The notes: generated from the letters alone by a model not told the origin. DNA of 64,000 nucleotides from Clostridiales bacterium (GCA_015069605.1 SVII01000002.1:1-64000); one strand, 5' to 3'. Positions 26,001-35,172 are shown, counted from the stretch's first letter. Made by a program: numbers and translations.

Positions 26001-27086
26001 TTATCCCTTAATGTTTCCGTTTTCGATACGGATTTTATTGCAATCCGCGCCGTATAACACTCGTTCCGCGTGCGTACAAGTCAAAATCGTCTGCACGCCT
26101 TCGATACATTTTAACAACTTTTTCCTGCGCGGTAAATCCAACTCGCTCATCACGTCGTCAAGCACCAGTATGGGGCATTCGCCCGAAATCGTCTTAAAAA
26201 TTTGCACTTCCGACAGCTTTAACGCAAGTGCCGCTGTTCGCGTTTGCCCTTGCGAAGCATATGCCTTAGCGTCAACCCCGCCGATCGTGACGTCCAAATC
26301 GTCCCTATGCGGCCCAACCGTCGTAAACCCCAAACGCAAATCCTTTTCGTAATTATTCTCCAACCGTCCCATCAGCGTTTTAGCAATCTCCGTTTCATCG
26401 CCTTCGTACTTTCGGTCGGGCTTGATGACAAGGTCCTCTCCGCCATCCGTTAAAAACGCATGATATTCCTTAGCAAACGGCGCGAGTTTTTCTAAAAATT
26501 CCGCACGTTTTTTAATGATGATCGCTGCGTATTTGCAAAGCTGTTCGTCCCACACGGGCAGCGTGTCTAAAATCAAGGATACGTCATGATTTTTCAATAG
26601 CGTGTTCCGTTGATCGAGAATTTTATTGTACCGAAGCAGAGCCGTGTAATAGGTGGGCGACGTTTGAGATATGGAAATATTCATAAATCGACGGCGTTCA
26701 TCAGGGCCGTCTTGAATCAAACGCAGTTCCCCAGGCGAGAAAAACACGCTGTTGATATGTCCCATAAGGTCAGCGTTTTTCGCTATTTTACTGCCATTGA
26801 CGCGAATTTCGCGCTTATTTTCATAAATATTCGCCTCAATCGTGACTCTACCGTAACGGTTCTCCGCCTCCGCGGAAATAAAAGCGGATTCCGAGCCCAT
26901 ACGAATGAGCTGCTTATCGTGGCGAATACGGAGCGACGCGCCCGTGCAAAGGTAAAACACCGCCTCGGCACAGTTGGTTTTGCCTTGCGCGTTCTTTCCA
27001 AACAGGACGTTTAGCCCCTCCGAAAAGGTGAAAGTTTCCCTTTCGTAATTTCTGAAATTTTGAAGGAATAATTTTTTTATTTGCAT
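26001..27086 (-). CDS. recF: DNA replication and repair protein RecF
   Basis: 361 residues. An SMC-like ATPase that helps RecOR load RecA at gaps. Walker A is in FGKNAQGKTNCAEA (about residues 30-43), the signature in YASQGQTRTAALALKL, and Walker B in PILVLDDVMSELD. It is read divergently from dnaA, whereas in most Firmicutes it is downstream of dnaN in the same direction. The ATG at 27086 follows TGAGGATT; a TTG three codons upstream is possible. Confidence 0.95.
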   Translation of the reverse strand: MQIKKLFLQNFRNYERETFTFSEGLNVLFGKNAQGKTNCAEAVFYLCTGASLRIRHDKQLIRMGSESAFISAEAENRYGRVTIEANIYENKREIRVNGSKIAKNADLMGHINSVFFSPGELRLIQDGPDERRRFMNISISQTSPTYYTALLRYNKILDQRNTLLKNHDVSLILDTLPVWDEQLCKYAAIIIKKRAEFLEKLAPFAKEYHAFLTDGGEDLVIKPDRKYEGDETEIAKTLMGRLENNYEKDLRLGFTTVGPHRDDLDVTIGGVDAKAYASQGQTRTAALALKLSEVQIFKTISGECPILVLDDVMSELDLPRRKKLLKCIEGVQTILTCTHAERVLYGADCNKIRIENGNIKG

Positions 27087-27136
27087 AATCCTCAAAAAAC
27101 CCGCCGAAATTGCTTTCTTTTCCTCGAAATTTGTAT

Positions 27137-27169
27137 TATAATTATATCAAATAATTCTCAAAAAAACAA
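27137..27169. promoter_or_regulatory. Divergent recF/dnaA promoter region
   Basis: For recF (minus): -35 TTGTTT (27169-27164), 17 bp, -10 TATAAT (27146-27141). For dnaA (plus): -10 TATAAT at 27137-27142 with a weak -35 (TTTCTT at 27114-27119). The two -10 elements overlap, so the promoters probably compete. I see no DnaA box here. Confidence 0.6.
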
Positions 27170-27219
27170 GTTTAACAAGATAGATAGGAAAAATAATTTA
27201 CATCAGGGGAGCAAAAATA

Positions 27220-28554
27220 ATGCCGGAAAACAGTCAGTTGTACCACGCGTGGAAAAAAATCGACGAAAAATTGAAAAATATCATTCAACCCGTTTCGTAT
27301 AACCATTTATTTAGGGATCTTGAGCCCGTCGATATCGTCGGGCGTAAAATCATTTTGAAAGTTCCTTCGGAAATCAACGCTACTTCCATTATGAATAAGT
27401 TTTCCACCGATTTAAGAGAAACGATTATTAAATGCGACGTGGGACTGAATGCCTTTCGTTTGGTTGTGGATAACAGCAAACAGTTCCCTGTGGAGTTTGA
27501 AGAGGACGCAGGAGAAAGTTTTATCGCGCCCCCCATCAACCCTAACTTCACGTTTGAATCCTTCGTAGCTGGTTCGGGCAGCAAATTTGTATATGCAGCG
27601 GCAAAAGCGGTAGCCGAAAACCCTGGCGAAACTTTCAATCCCCTCTTTATTTACGGGGAATCGGGCTTGGGAAAAACCCACCTTATGCACGCAATCGCGA
27701 ATTATATCAATAAAAATTACCCCGAAAAACGCGTGCTTTATACCACGTGCGAAAACTTTTTGAATGAATTTATCGACTCCATCACGCAAACGAGCGGTTC
27801 AAAATTCCGTTTCCACTACCGCAACGTGGACGTATTGATGATTGACGATATTCAGTTTTTGAAAAATAAAACGCAGTTGCAGGAAGAATTTTTCCACACC
27901 TTCAACGAATTGTCCTCGCAAAACAAACAAATCGTATTGACGTCCGACCGTCCACCTAAAGAAATTGCTACTTTGGAAGAACGTTTGCGTACTCGTTTCG
28001 AAGGGGGCATGATCGTGGACATTCAACCGCCCGACACCGAAACCAAGATCGCTATTCTTCGTCGTAAAGCGTTGGATAGAAAATGCCCGATGCCCGATGA
28101 AGTGTTGGAATTTTTGGTACGCGACTCGGGACACGACGTGCGTATGTTGGAAGGCAGACTTACCAAAGTTATCTTCGCAAGTAAATTGCATGAAGAACCT
28201 ATTTCCTTGGAGCTTGCAAGGCTGGCTTTGAACGAATCGGTCAACGAAACGGAAGAACAAGAAGACGTTACGCCCGATAAGATCGTAAACGCAGTATGTG
28301 GATATTTCAAACAAAAACGCGACGATTTGATCGGAAAAGGCAAAAAGGCAGATCTTGTCAAAGCGCGTCAAATTTGCGCGTATTTACTTTGTGAAATGCT
28401 CTCTCTCCCCCTCGTTTCCGTCGGCAACATTTTGGGCGGCAGAGATCACACGACGATTATGTACGCTCGCGATAAAATGGAAAAATTAGCCACTTTGAAC
28501 GACCGTGTTGCGAAAGAAATCGACGACATCAAAAACATTGTTTTAAAAAAATAA
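27220..28554 (+). CDS. dnaA: Chromosomal replication initiator protein DnaA
   Basis: 444 residues. Domain I occupies about 1-80, a short linker follows, and the AAA+ domain spans about 105-330 with Walker A YGESGLGKTHL, Walker B VLMIDDIQFL and sensor motifs TSDRPPKE and RLRTRFEGG. Domain IV ends with the DnaA-box-binding signature GGRDHTTIMYARDK. GGGGAG precedes the ATG. dnaN does not follow; mnmG lies 82 bp downstream with an intervening hairpin. Confidence 0.97.
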   Translation: MPENSQLYHAWKKIDEKLKNIIQPVSYNHLFRDLEPVDIVGRKIILKVPSEINATSIMNKFSTDLRETIIKCDVGLNAFRLVVDNSKQFPVEFEEDAGESFIAPPINPNFTFESFVAGSGSKFVYAAAKAVAENPGETFNPLFIYGESGLGKTHLMHAIANYINKNYPEKRVLYTTCENFLNEFIDSITQTSGSKFRFHYRNVDVLMIDDIQFLKNKTQLQEEFFHTFNELSSQNKQIVLTSDRPPKEIATLEERLRTRFEGGMIVDIQPPDTETKIAILRRKALDRKCPMPDEVLEFLVRDSGHDVRMLEGRLTKVIFASKLHEEPISLELARLALNESVNETEEQEDVTPDKIVNAVCGYFKQKRDDLIGKGKKADLVKARQICAYLLCEMLSLPLVSVGNILGGRDHTTIMYARDKMEKLATLNDRVAKEIDDIKNIVLKK

Positions 28555-28572
28555 GCGACCCTGTGTCGCGTT

Positions 28573-28616
28573 GAAGCCTTTCCGTCCTGATTTTTCGGAT
28601 CTGTAAAGGCTTTTCT
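28573..28616 (+). terminator. Possible terminator/attenuator between dnaA and mnmG
   Basis: AAGCCTTT and AAAGGCTT form a stem with a 23-nt loop that has inner CCG/CGG pairing, followed by TTCTCTTG. The T-tract is weak, so readthrough into mnmG is likely. Confidence 0.5.
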
Positions 28617-28636
28617 CTTGTCTTGGAAAAATATCT

Positions 28637-30514
28637 ATGAAAACGAATTATGAATTTTTAGAATATACAGCTGAAGCGGTCGTCGTTGGCGCAGGGCACG
28701 CAGGTTGCGAAGCCGCCCTCGCTTTGGCGCGCACGGGAATTAAAACTGCATTGTTGACGTTAAACCTCGACAGCATCGGGTTTATGCCCTGTAACCCCTC
28801 GATTGGCGGTACAGCAAAAGGTCATCTTGTGCGTGAAATTGACGCTCTTGGCGGAGAAATGGGGATTGTAGCCGATAAAACGGCGTTGCAAATCCGTATG
28901 CTGAACGTCGGCAAAGGCGCAGCAGTGCAATCGTTGCGCGCACAATCCGACAAAAACGCCTATCACCGTGAAATGAAACGAGTGCTGGAAAACACCGAAA
29001 ATTTGCGCATCATTCAAGCGGAAGTTTCGGAAATTTTGCAGGAAAACGGAAAATGCACGGGCGTAAAAACGACGTACGGCGGCATCATTTCTTGCAAAGC
29101 GGTCATTCTTTGTACGGGCGTGTATTTGAACGGCGAAACGATCACGGGTCACGTTGTAGAAAAATCAGGCCCGAACGGCTTCGCTCCCGCCAACCACCTC
29201 ACCGAGAGTTTGATTTCACTCGGATTCAACGTGCGTAGATTTAAAACGGGTACCCCCGCGCGTGTGGATAGCCGCACAATCGATTATTCCAAATGCGAAA
29301 TTCAAAATGGGGACACGGACATTTATCCTTTCTCGTTTATGCACGACACTCCCCCTGAAAACAAAATGCCCTGCTATTTGACGTACACCAACCTCGAAAC
29401 ACACGGCATCATTATGGACAACCTTGATAGATCCCCCCTCTACGACGGCACAATTCAATCCACTGGCCCTAGATATTGTCCTTCTATTGAAACGAAAGTG
29501 GTACGTTTCAAAGACAAAGAACGCCACCAAATCTTTATCGAACCCGAAGGCGCGGACACCTTGGAAATGTACGTGCAGGGTATGTCCACGTCTATGCCCC
29601 ACGATGTACAGCGCGCCATGTACGCGTCCGTCGCAGGTTTGGAACACGCGGACATTATGCGTTACGGCTACGCAATCGAATACGATTGTATCGACACCTT
29701 GGACGTTTTGCCGACGTTGGAATTTAAAAAAGTAGAAGGCGTGTACACAGCAGGCCAAATCAACGGCACTTCGGGATATGAAGAAGCCGCCGCGCAAGGC
29801 TTGATGGCAGGCTTGAACGCTTCCTTAAAACTTCGAGGCCTCCCCCCCTTCGTCCTTCGCCGCGACGAAGCCTATATCGGCGTATTGATCGACGACCTTG
29901 TCACCAAAGGCACGGACGAGCCCTACCGTATGATGACTTCGCGCGCCGAACACCGCATTTGTTTGCGCCAAGACAACGCCGATTTCCGTTTGACGGAAAA
30001 GGGTATGGAAGTAGGCCTTGTCACCAACGAACGCAAAGAAAGATACCTCAAGCGCAAAGCAAAATTTGAAGAATTACTCACTTCGTTGCAGACACGGGTA
30101 CCCCAAAAGGAAGCAACCGAATTCTTATCCGCCTACGGCTACGGCGCGACGAACGGCAGCGTTTCGTATGCGGATATGTTAAAACGTTCCGTACCCTTAA
30201 AGGATATTATGGCAAGATTTAACGTCTTTTCGGAATATTCCAAAGACGTCTTGGAAACGGCGGAAATCAGCGTCAAATACGAAGGATATTTAAAACAAGG
30301 CGTTGAATTGATTGAAAAAGCAAAGCGTTTGGAGAACAAACTCTTACCAGCGGATATTGATTACAACGACATCAAAGGCTTGCGTTTGGAAGCGCAGGAA
30401 AAGCTCAACCGAATTCGCCCTTTCAATCTTGGGCAAGCAGGTAGAATTTCTGGTGTCAACCCCGCCGACGTATCGGTATTGATGGTGTGGCTGGCACAAC
30501 GCAACGAAAAATAA
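28637..30514 (+). CDS. mnmG: tRNA uridine-5-carboxymethylaminomethyl modification enzyme MnmG
   Basis: 625 residues. A FAD-dependent enzyme that, with MnmE, modifies U34 of several tRNAs. The FAD-binding motif VVGAGHAGCEAALALAR is near residue 17; the conserved FMPCNPSIGGTAKGHLVREIDALGG and FKTGTPARVD regions follow. The C-terminal helical domain ends NLGQAGRISGVNPADVSVLMVWL. MnmE is not in the window. It is co-directional with dnaA. Confidence 0.97.
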   Translation: MKTNYEFLEYTAEAVVVGAGHAGCEAALALARTGIKTALLTLNLDSIGFMPCNPSIGGTAKGHLVREIDALGGEMGIVADKTALQIRMLNVGKGAAVQSLRAQSDKNAYHREMKRVLENTENLRIIQAEVSEILQENGKCTGVKTTYGGIISCKAVILCTGVYLNGETITGHVVEKSGPNGFAPANHLTESLISLGFNVRRFKTGTPARVDSRTIDYSKCEIQNGDTDIYPFSFMHDTPPENKMPCYLTYTNLETHGIIMDNLDRSPLYDGTIQSTGPRYCPSIETKVVRFKDKERHQIFIEPEGADTLEMYVQGMSTSMPHDVQRAMYASVAGLEHADIMRYGYAIEYDCIDTLDVLPTLEFKKVEGVYTAGQINGTSGYEEAAAQGLMAGLNASLKLRGLPPFVLRRDEAYIGVLIDDLVTKGTDEPYRMMTSRAEHRICLRQDNADFRLTEKGMEVGLVTNERKERYLKRKAKFEELLTSLQTRVPQKEATEFLSAYGYGATNGSVSYADMLKRSVPLKDIMARFNVFSEYSKDVLETAEISVKYEGYLKQGVELIEKAKRLENKLLPADIDYNDIKGLRLEAQEKLNRIRPFNLGQAGRISGVNPADVSVLMVWLAQRNEK

Positions 30515-30534
30515 AAAATCGCATTAAACGCATA

Positions 30535-30571
30535 CCTGCCCCGCGGTAATTCACCGCAGGGCAGGTTTTTT
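30535..30571 (+). terminator. Terminator after mnmG
   Basis: CCTGCCCCGCGGT and ACCGCAGGGCAGG form a 13-bp stem (one mismatch) followed by TTTTTTC. Confidence 0.88.
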
Positions 30572-30586
30572 CATATCCATATTCTA

Positions 30587-31528
30587 TTATTTTACGTCCT
30601 CTTTATTGCTTTCGCCAATGATATAAATAGGACGTTTTTTCGTTTCACGGAAAATCTTAGAAATGTACTGTCCCATCACGCCTAGACAGAACAACTGCAC
30701 CCCACCAACAAACAAAATAATACAAATCGTCGAAGGCCAACCTGCTACGTTGTCGCCAAAACACAAAGCGCGTATAAATACCACCAACAACGCCACCACC
30801 GCTACAAACGTCAGGAAAATACCACTGAACGATGCAATCTTTAACGGCGCATCGGAAAAGTTCGTAATTCCTTCCAAAGAATATTTAAAAAGTTTCCAAA
30901 AGCTCCACTTCGTTTGCCCTGCGACGCGTTCAACGTTTTCATATTCCAGCCAGTACGTTTTAAAACCAATCCAACCGAAAATCCCCTTAGAGAAACGGTT
31001 CGTTTCACTCATCGCCACGATCGCGTTCACCATTTTACGTTTCATCAAACGAAAATCACGCGCGCCGTCCACCACGTCCACGTCCGAAATCTTTGCCATG
31101 ATTTTATAAAACATTCTCGCAAAAAAAGAACGAATTTTGGGCTCGCCTTTTCTCGTAACTCGTCTTGTCGCTACGCTGTCGTACCCCTGTTCTTCAATGA
31201 TTTTCAGCATTTCAGGCAACAGCGAGGGCGGGTCTTGCATATCCGCATCCATCACCGCCACGTAATCCCCCGTAGCATTGCAAAACCCCGCATACATAGC
31301 CCCTTCTTTTCCAAAATTACGAGAAAAAGAAAGATATTTCACGCGGTTGTCCGTTTCCGCAAAGCCCTTGATCACCTCTAATGTTTTGTCTTTCGAACCA
31401 TCGTCGATAAACAGCATTTCAAACTCATATTTTTCCAAAAGAGTAGATACCCTATCCACTTCTTTATAAAAAGTAGGCAAGGCTTCTTCTTCATTATAGC
31501 AAGGTATAATCAACGATATTTTTTGCAT
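30587..31528 (-). CDS. Polyprenyl-phosphate glycosyltransferase, GT2 (GtrB/YkcC-like)
   Basis: 313 residues. GT-A fold with LIIPCYNEEEALP, IDDGSKDKTL and the DxD-type AVMDADMQDPP; two C-terminal TM helices at about 230-255 and 265-290. Relatives transfer a sugar from a nucleotide donor to undecaprenyl phosphate for cell-envelope glycosylation. The ATG at 31528 has GGAG 8 nt upstream; the open frame to 31618 overlaps the promoter and is rejected. Single-gene unit. Confidence 0.9.
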   Translation of the reverse strand: MQKISLIIPCYNEEEALPTFYKEVDRVSTLLEKYEFEMLFIDDGSKDKTLEVIKGFAETDNRVKYLSFSRNFGKEGAMYAGFCNATGDYVAVMDADMQDPPSLLPEMLKIIEEQGYDSVATRRVTRKGEPKIRSFFARMFYKIMAKISDVDVVDGARDFRLMKRKMVNAIVAMSETNRFSKGIFGWIGFKTYWLEYENVERVAGQTKWSFWKLFKYSLEGITNFSDAPLKIASFSGIFLTFVAVVALLVVFIRALCFGDNVAGWPSTICIILFVGGVQLFCLGVMGQYISKIFRETKKRPIYIIGESNKEDVK

Positions 31529-31556
31529 ACGTGTACTCCGTCGTTTCAATACCATC

Positions 31557-31585
31557 ATTATACTATGCTTCCGCGCTTTTGTCAA
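31557..31585 (-). promoter_or_regulatory. Promoter of the GT2 gene
   Basis: Minus strand: TTGACA (31585-31580), 17 bp, TATAAT (31562-31557); fully consensus. Confidence 0.85.
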
Positions 31586-31631
31586 GGGGGATTTTCGTGA
31601 AAACTGCTTTGGTGTCAAGGTATAGGATAGA

Positions 31632-31668
31632 AAAAACTCTTACGCAGGAATTTGCGTAAGAGTTTTTC
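31632..31668 (-). terminator. Terminator of the ABC-lipoprotein operon
   Basis: AAAACTCTTACGCA-GGAAT-TTGCGTAAGAGTTTT. The near-perfect stem is flanked by A and T tracts on both sides, so it could act in both directions. Confidence 0.85.
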
Positions 31669-31676
31669 TTTTACGC

Positions 31677-32636
31677 CTACATTTCCAAACTCCCAAGCCA
31701 GTTAGAAAAATCCATATAAATTGCCTTCCTTTCAGCATTAAGTTCTTCCTCAAGAGTCAGCGTATACACCCGATCCTCGCTGTCGAATTTTTCCACATAC
31801 TTATATTCATAAGTATAATTCCCCTCATCCAACTGCAACAACGCTTTTTCCGCCAACAGTTTCGCTTTCCGCACATTTTCTACAAGATCGCTAAATGCCG
31901 TTTCATCTACCGCAGTAATTTTCTCTACAATCTTATCGAAATATCCTTCTTGGAAGCCGTAATTCCATTGCGCACCTTCCGTTTTGATATAATACAATGC
32001 ATCACTTGGATACAAATAATATCCTTTCACTATATCGCCATTTTCATCTACATATGAATTGATAAAATAGGTGTTCCACGCGCAAAGAAAATAAATGTAA
32101 TCATACATAGCGTAAATATCGTTGATCACTTCACTACTTGCGATTTTTTGCCATAATGCCAAATCGGCAGACATATCTTCTGCTTTGATAATCGTATACG
32201 TTGCGTCTACAATCTTATAATTAAACTCGTATCCATACATATCCGTAAAAGGTTGATCCTCGCTTTCCGCGACAACCAATGTCCCCACCACTTTGATTGC
32301 TTGCGTCGTATAAGAGAAACTCTCTCCATTTTTTGGATATACTTCCATCGTATTCGACAGTTGCGAAGTGTTCGGAACACAAAATGGACAGTTTTGATAG
32401 GGTAAATTCATTAGAAACAAGAATGACCCGTCTACTGGCGAACTTGTTGCCATATACCCACTGATTGTCACCTGCTCTCCATCTAAAGTCTTTAAATACT
32501 CATACCCAGCAGCCGATTTAAAGCTCAGTTTTATAGGTTCAACCCCATTTTCAGTTTCCTTATCTTTACAACCAACAAAAGCAAACACAAGCACGAATAC
32601 CAACGAAAGAGCTATTATTTTTATGATTTTATTCAT
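31677..32636 (-). CDS. Lipoprotein with DUF3299-like domain
   Basis: 319 residues. A signal peptide ends in a lipobox (FAFVGC, Cys22). Residues about 50-155 resemble the DUF3299 OB-like fold: VTISGYMATSS, FLFLMNLPYQNCPFCVPN (with a CxxC pair), and VVGTLVV. The rest is helical and Tyr/Glu-rich with no motif I know. It is the last gene of a four-gene ABC operon. In Proteobacteria, DUF3299 proteins pair with FtsX-type ABC transporters in zinc-responsive loci; a role in metal delivery is my inference. Confidence 0.65.
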   Translation of the reverse strand: MNKIIKIIALSLVFVLVFAFVGCKDKETENGVEPIKLSFKSAAGYEYLKTLDGEQVTISGYMATSSPVDGSFLFLMNLPYQNCPFCVPNTSQLSNTMEVYPKNGESFSYTTQAIKVVGTLVVAESEDQPFTDMYGYEFNYKIVDATYTIIKAEDMSADLALWQKIASSEVINDIYAMYDYIYFLCAWNTYFINSYVDENGDIVKGYYLYPSDALYYIKTEGAQWNYGFQEGYFDKIVEKITAVDETAFSDLVENVRKAKLLAEKALLQLDEGNYTYEYKYVEKFDSEDRVYTLTLEEELNAERKAIYMDFSNWLGSLEM

Positions 32637-32644
32637 AATTCACC

Positions 32645-33841
32645 TCAATCCCCAATACCGTCTTTACGCGAAGTAAAGAAAGTCCAAATAAGTGTCGGAA
32701 CAATACTAATCACAAAAACTCCCAACAAAATAACAAATTCCATCGGATATATTTTCGCCATATTCAACACAACGCCCATCGACGCTATATAATCATTCAT
32801 TAACGCCATGCATCCTCTTGATAGCGCGAATGCAAAACCTGTTGCGATTCCCCCAATCAATCCGTTTTGAATGATATATAAAAGGTTAATTTTTTTCATA
32901 CTGATTCCAATGAGTCGCATCAATGAAATTTCTTTTGCCGAATGATATGTATTCAACAACGTAATAATGGAAATGATCATCACATTCATGATCAAAATTA
33001 CCGCGCACAATACAAATACGATATATTTAGTATCGTTTGCTTCATTTAATACGTCCCTCACGATTGCCATGGGCTCGACGGCTTGCAATGTGTACGGATC
33101 GCCGTCCGCGGCATTTCCAATCTTCCCATCATATTCATTGACAATCTGCATCGCATACGCAGGATTTTTCGTATTGACAAGAATTGCGCAAACAGTGGGT
33201 TCATGTGCGCTTTCCATTGTTTCACTTTCCTCCCCATGCTCATGCATTTCCCAAAGAGTACGAACTTGAGTAAACACAACGTTATCGTAGGACGAGTGAC
33301 TTTCCTCCAAAACACCTACCACCTTCAAGCCTTTTGTATGTAAATCACTGCCATTCGCTGAATGACTCGTATAAATCACATCACCAACCGATAATTGATT
33401 ATATTTGGCGATATTTGCACCAACAACCGCTTGCATAGTGGTCGTATCGTTAAAGATTTCGCCGCTCTTCACCATTTTATTCTTTAAAAAAGCCGCAGAC
33501 GTACCAACAACTCCATACCCATTGTAGTTATCCGCCATCGCAAAAGGAATCACGGAACTAACCCTTGTTCCATCTTTCATCAGCTCCGTGACTACGGAAT
33601 ATGGAATTGTGCCAAGCGGTTCTTCCGTAAAGTACATTGTATTCATAACCAATTGTGTTTTACTCCCTGATGGCCCTACAATGACGGAATAATATCCTGC
33701 GTTGTCCGTAATCCCTTCATCTACTTGATTGGCTACGTTATATGCCAACACCGCAATGCCTGCGGAAATAATAATGGAAAGCGCGACCAGTATGCATTGT
33801 GCCGCTTTAATCGCCATATTTTTTAACGCAAACCAAAACAT
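32645..33841 (-). CDS. FtsX/MacB-type ABC permease
   Basis: 398 residues. One N-terminal TM helix (about 8-32), an extracellular MacB_PCD-like domain (to about 265), and three C-terminal TM helices (about 268-295, 320-350, 360-385). This is the type VII, mechanotransmission layout that does not itself form a channel. The external domain contains HEHGEE and HEPTVC, possible metal ligands. The ATG at 33841 follows GAGGAGGG and lies 1 bp from the ATPase stop. Confidence 0.88.
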   Translation of the reverse strand: MFWFALKNMAIKAAQCILVALSIIISAGIAVLAYNVANQVDEGITDNAGYYSVIVGPSGSKTQLVMNTMYFTEEPLGTIPYSVVTELMKDGTRVSSVIPFAMADNYNGYGVVGTSAAFLKNKMVKSGEIFNDTTTMQAVVGANIAKYNQLSVGDVIYTSHSANGSDLHTKGLKVVGVLEESHSSYDNVVFTQVRTLWEMHEHGEESETMESAHEPTVCAILVNTKNPAYAMQIVNEYDGKIGNAADGDPYTLQAVEPMAIVRDVLNEANDTKYIVFVLCAVILIMNVMIISIITLLNTYHSAKEISLMRLIGISMKKINLLYIIQNGLIGGIATGFAFALSRGCMALMNDYIASMGVVLNMAKIYPMEFVILLGVFVISIVPTLIWTFFTSRKDGIGD

Positions 33842-33842
33842 A

Positions 33843-34502
33843 TCACACGCCCTCCTCTTTGATAATATCTCGTTGACCATTCGTCATAACGTTCATATCG
33901 ACAACCTCGTCAAAATATTTTGTCAAACGGTCATCGTGGGTTACAACAATCAACGTTTTCCCCTCCGCAACGCTTGTTAACTCTTTTATCACTTGTTCCC
34001 CGATGGAAAAATTGAGATTACCCGTCGGTTCATCCGCCAAAATGATTTCAGGCTTTTTTACTAAAGCGCGCGCAATCGCCACACGTTGTTTTTGTCCACC
34101 AGACAAATGTTTCACTTTACTTCTTCTTTTATCATAGACGCCCAGTGTTTGCAAAAGCGTATCTGCGCCCGTTACGTCTATCCCTTCCAGTTTTAAAATA
34201 TTGATATTGTCTGCCACCGTCATATCTTCTAACAATTTAAAATCTTGAAAAATGTATCCTATCTTTTCAATTCGGAATTTATCTTTTTCCCTCTGACTTT
34301 TTCTCGTAATATCTTCGCCATCGATCAAAATGGAACCTTTCGTTGGAGATAAAATCCCCGCAATCATATTCAATAACGTTGATTTCCCGCAACCAGATGC
34401 GCCTAATAACATATATGATTTACCCGTTTGAAAAATAGTATTTTTATACACAATCTCCGTTTCGTTTTGAAACTGTTTGGTTATATTTTTAATTTCTATC
34501 AT
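33843..34502 (-). CDS. LolD/MacB-type ABC ATP-binding protein
   Basis: 219 residues. Walker [11 protein letters not shown]-loop [15 protein letters not shown], signature [17 protein letters not shown] and Walker [13 protein letters not shown] are intact, as is the H-loop VVTHD. It partners the permease whose gene follows with 1-bp spacing. GGAGAAG precedes the ATG by 4 nt. It lies directly behind a terminator-like hairpin, so expression probably depends on readthrough from the upstream gene. Confidence 0.93.
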   Translation of the reverse strand: MIEIKNITKQFQNETEIVYKNTIFQTGKSYMLLGASGCGKSTLLNMIAGILSPTKGSILIDGEDITRKSQREKDKFRIEKIGYIFQDFKLLEDMTVADNINILKLEGIDVTGADTLLQTLGVYDKRRSKVKHLSGGQKQRVAIARALVKKPEIILADEPTGNLNFSIGEQVIKELTSVAEGKTLIVVTHDDRLTKYFDEVVDMNVMTNGQRDIIKEEGV

Positions 34503-34532
34503 AATCTTCTCCTTAATTTTAATAACAAAAAA

Positions 34533-34632
34533 CGAGCCTTTCTATTTTGTTTAGAATGCTCGTCAAAAGGATAAAAAGCGCCTATTTTTTCAAAGCAAAA
34601 ACGTCCGCCGACAGGCAGACTGCTTTTTATCC
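34533..34632 (-). promoter_or_regulatory. Structured intergenic RNA with terminator, candidate metal-responsive attenuator
   Basis: Read on the minus strand between the His/Cys-rich gene and the ATPase gene. GGATAAAAAGC (34632-34622) pairs over 11 bp with GCTTTTTATCC (34579-34569). Enclosed is GTCTGCC-TGTC-GGCGGAC (34620-34603) followed by TTTTTGC. Then comes a canonical terminator, CGAGC.TTCTA...TAGAA..GCTCG (34562-34533), with TTTTTTG. The AAAAAGC arm can pair either with the distal GCTTTTT or with the adjacent TTTTTGC, giving alternative folds. It matches no riboswitch class I can name. Confidence 0.5.
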
Positions 34633-34646
34633 AATATTCTGTTGTA

Positions 34647-35111
34647 TTAAGCAGTTATTTTAACTTTTAACGACACGGGCGTAACCGAACGCCACGTATC
34701 CCCCTTAGAAACAGCTGTATTATACAGTGAAAAAATAATACATACCGCCACAAAAGCCACACAAATGATTTGTATGATACTTCTAAGACGCCTTAATACA
34801 GCAAAAAGATACTCGCAAACCTCACAATTTTTCGCCGTACAAGCATGATGGGGCGCAGTTAATAAATGTAACTGTGTCTGTAATAAACGAATTTCTTCGC
34901 AGTCTATACAATTATCTATATCGCAATTCCCATGTAACGAAGTCGTTTTTTCTAAAAGTTCTTCATATTGCGCCACTTGATTACAATGTCCACAAGCCTC
35001 ATAAGTATGCTCGTGATCCACTTCGGAGGCTGTCCATAAAAAAGAATGTAGCATAATAAAGCATAAGAAAAATGCTATGAATACATAAATGTTTTTCCCA
35101 AACTTCTTCAC
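34647..35111 (-). CDS. His/Cys-rich membrane protein, putative metal binder
   Basis: 154 residues. TM helix at about 8-28, then an external loop of roughly 80 residues dense in metal ligands: HEHTYEACGHC, HGNCDIDNCIDC, HHACTAKNCEVC. A second TM helix lies at about 110-135. I do not recognise the family. The CxxC and HxxC spacing strongly suggests Zn2+ or Cu+ binding. The start is GTG at 35111 behind AAGGAGG, with a consensus promoter. It is first in the operon with the ABC system, like the His-rich first component of proteobacterial zinc-responsive ABC loci. Confidence 0.7.
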   Translation of the reverse strand: MKKFGKNIYVFIAFFLCFIMLHSFLWTASEVDHEHTYEACGHCNQVAQYEELLEKTTSLHGNCDIDNCIDCEEIRLLQTQLHLLTAPHHACTAKNCEVCEYLFAVLRRLRSIIQIICVAFVAVCIIFSLYNTAVSKGDTWRSVTPVSLKVKITA

Positions 35112-35143
35112 TTTCCACGCCTCCTTTGTATCAATTTATTTGT

Positions 35144-35172
35144 ATTATACCACTCCCGTTTTTCTTTGTCAA
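35144..35172 (-). promoter_or_regulatory. Promoter of the metal-ABC operon
   Basis: Minus strand: TTGACA (35172-35167), 17 bp, TATAAT (35149-35144). I see no clear Zur or Fur palindrome over it. Confidence 0.88.

Noticed and set aside
27087..27219. Replication origin between recF and dnaA
   Set aside because: AT-rich, but no DnaA box matching TTATNCACA was found and genes on both sides do not show a lasting strand switch.
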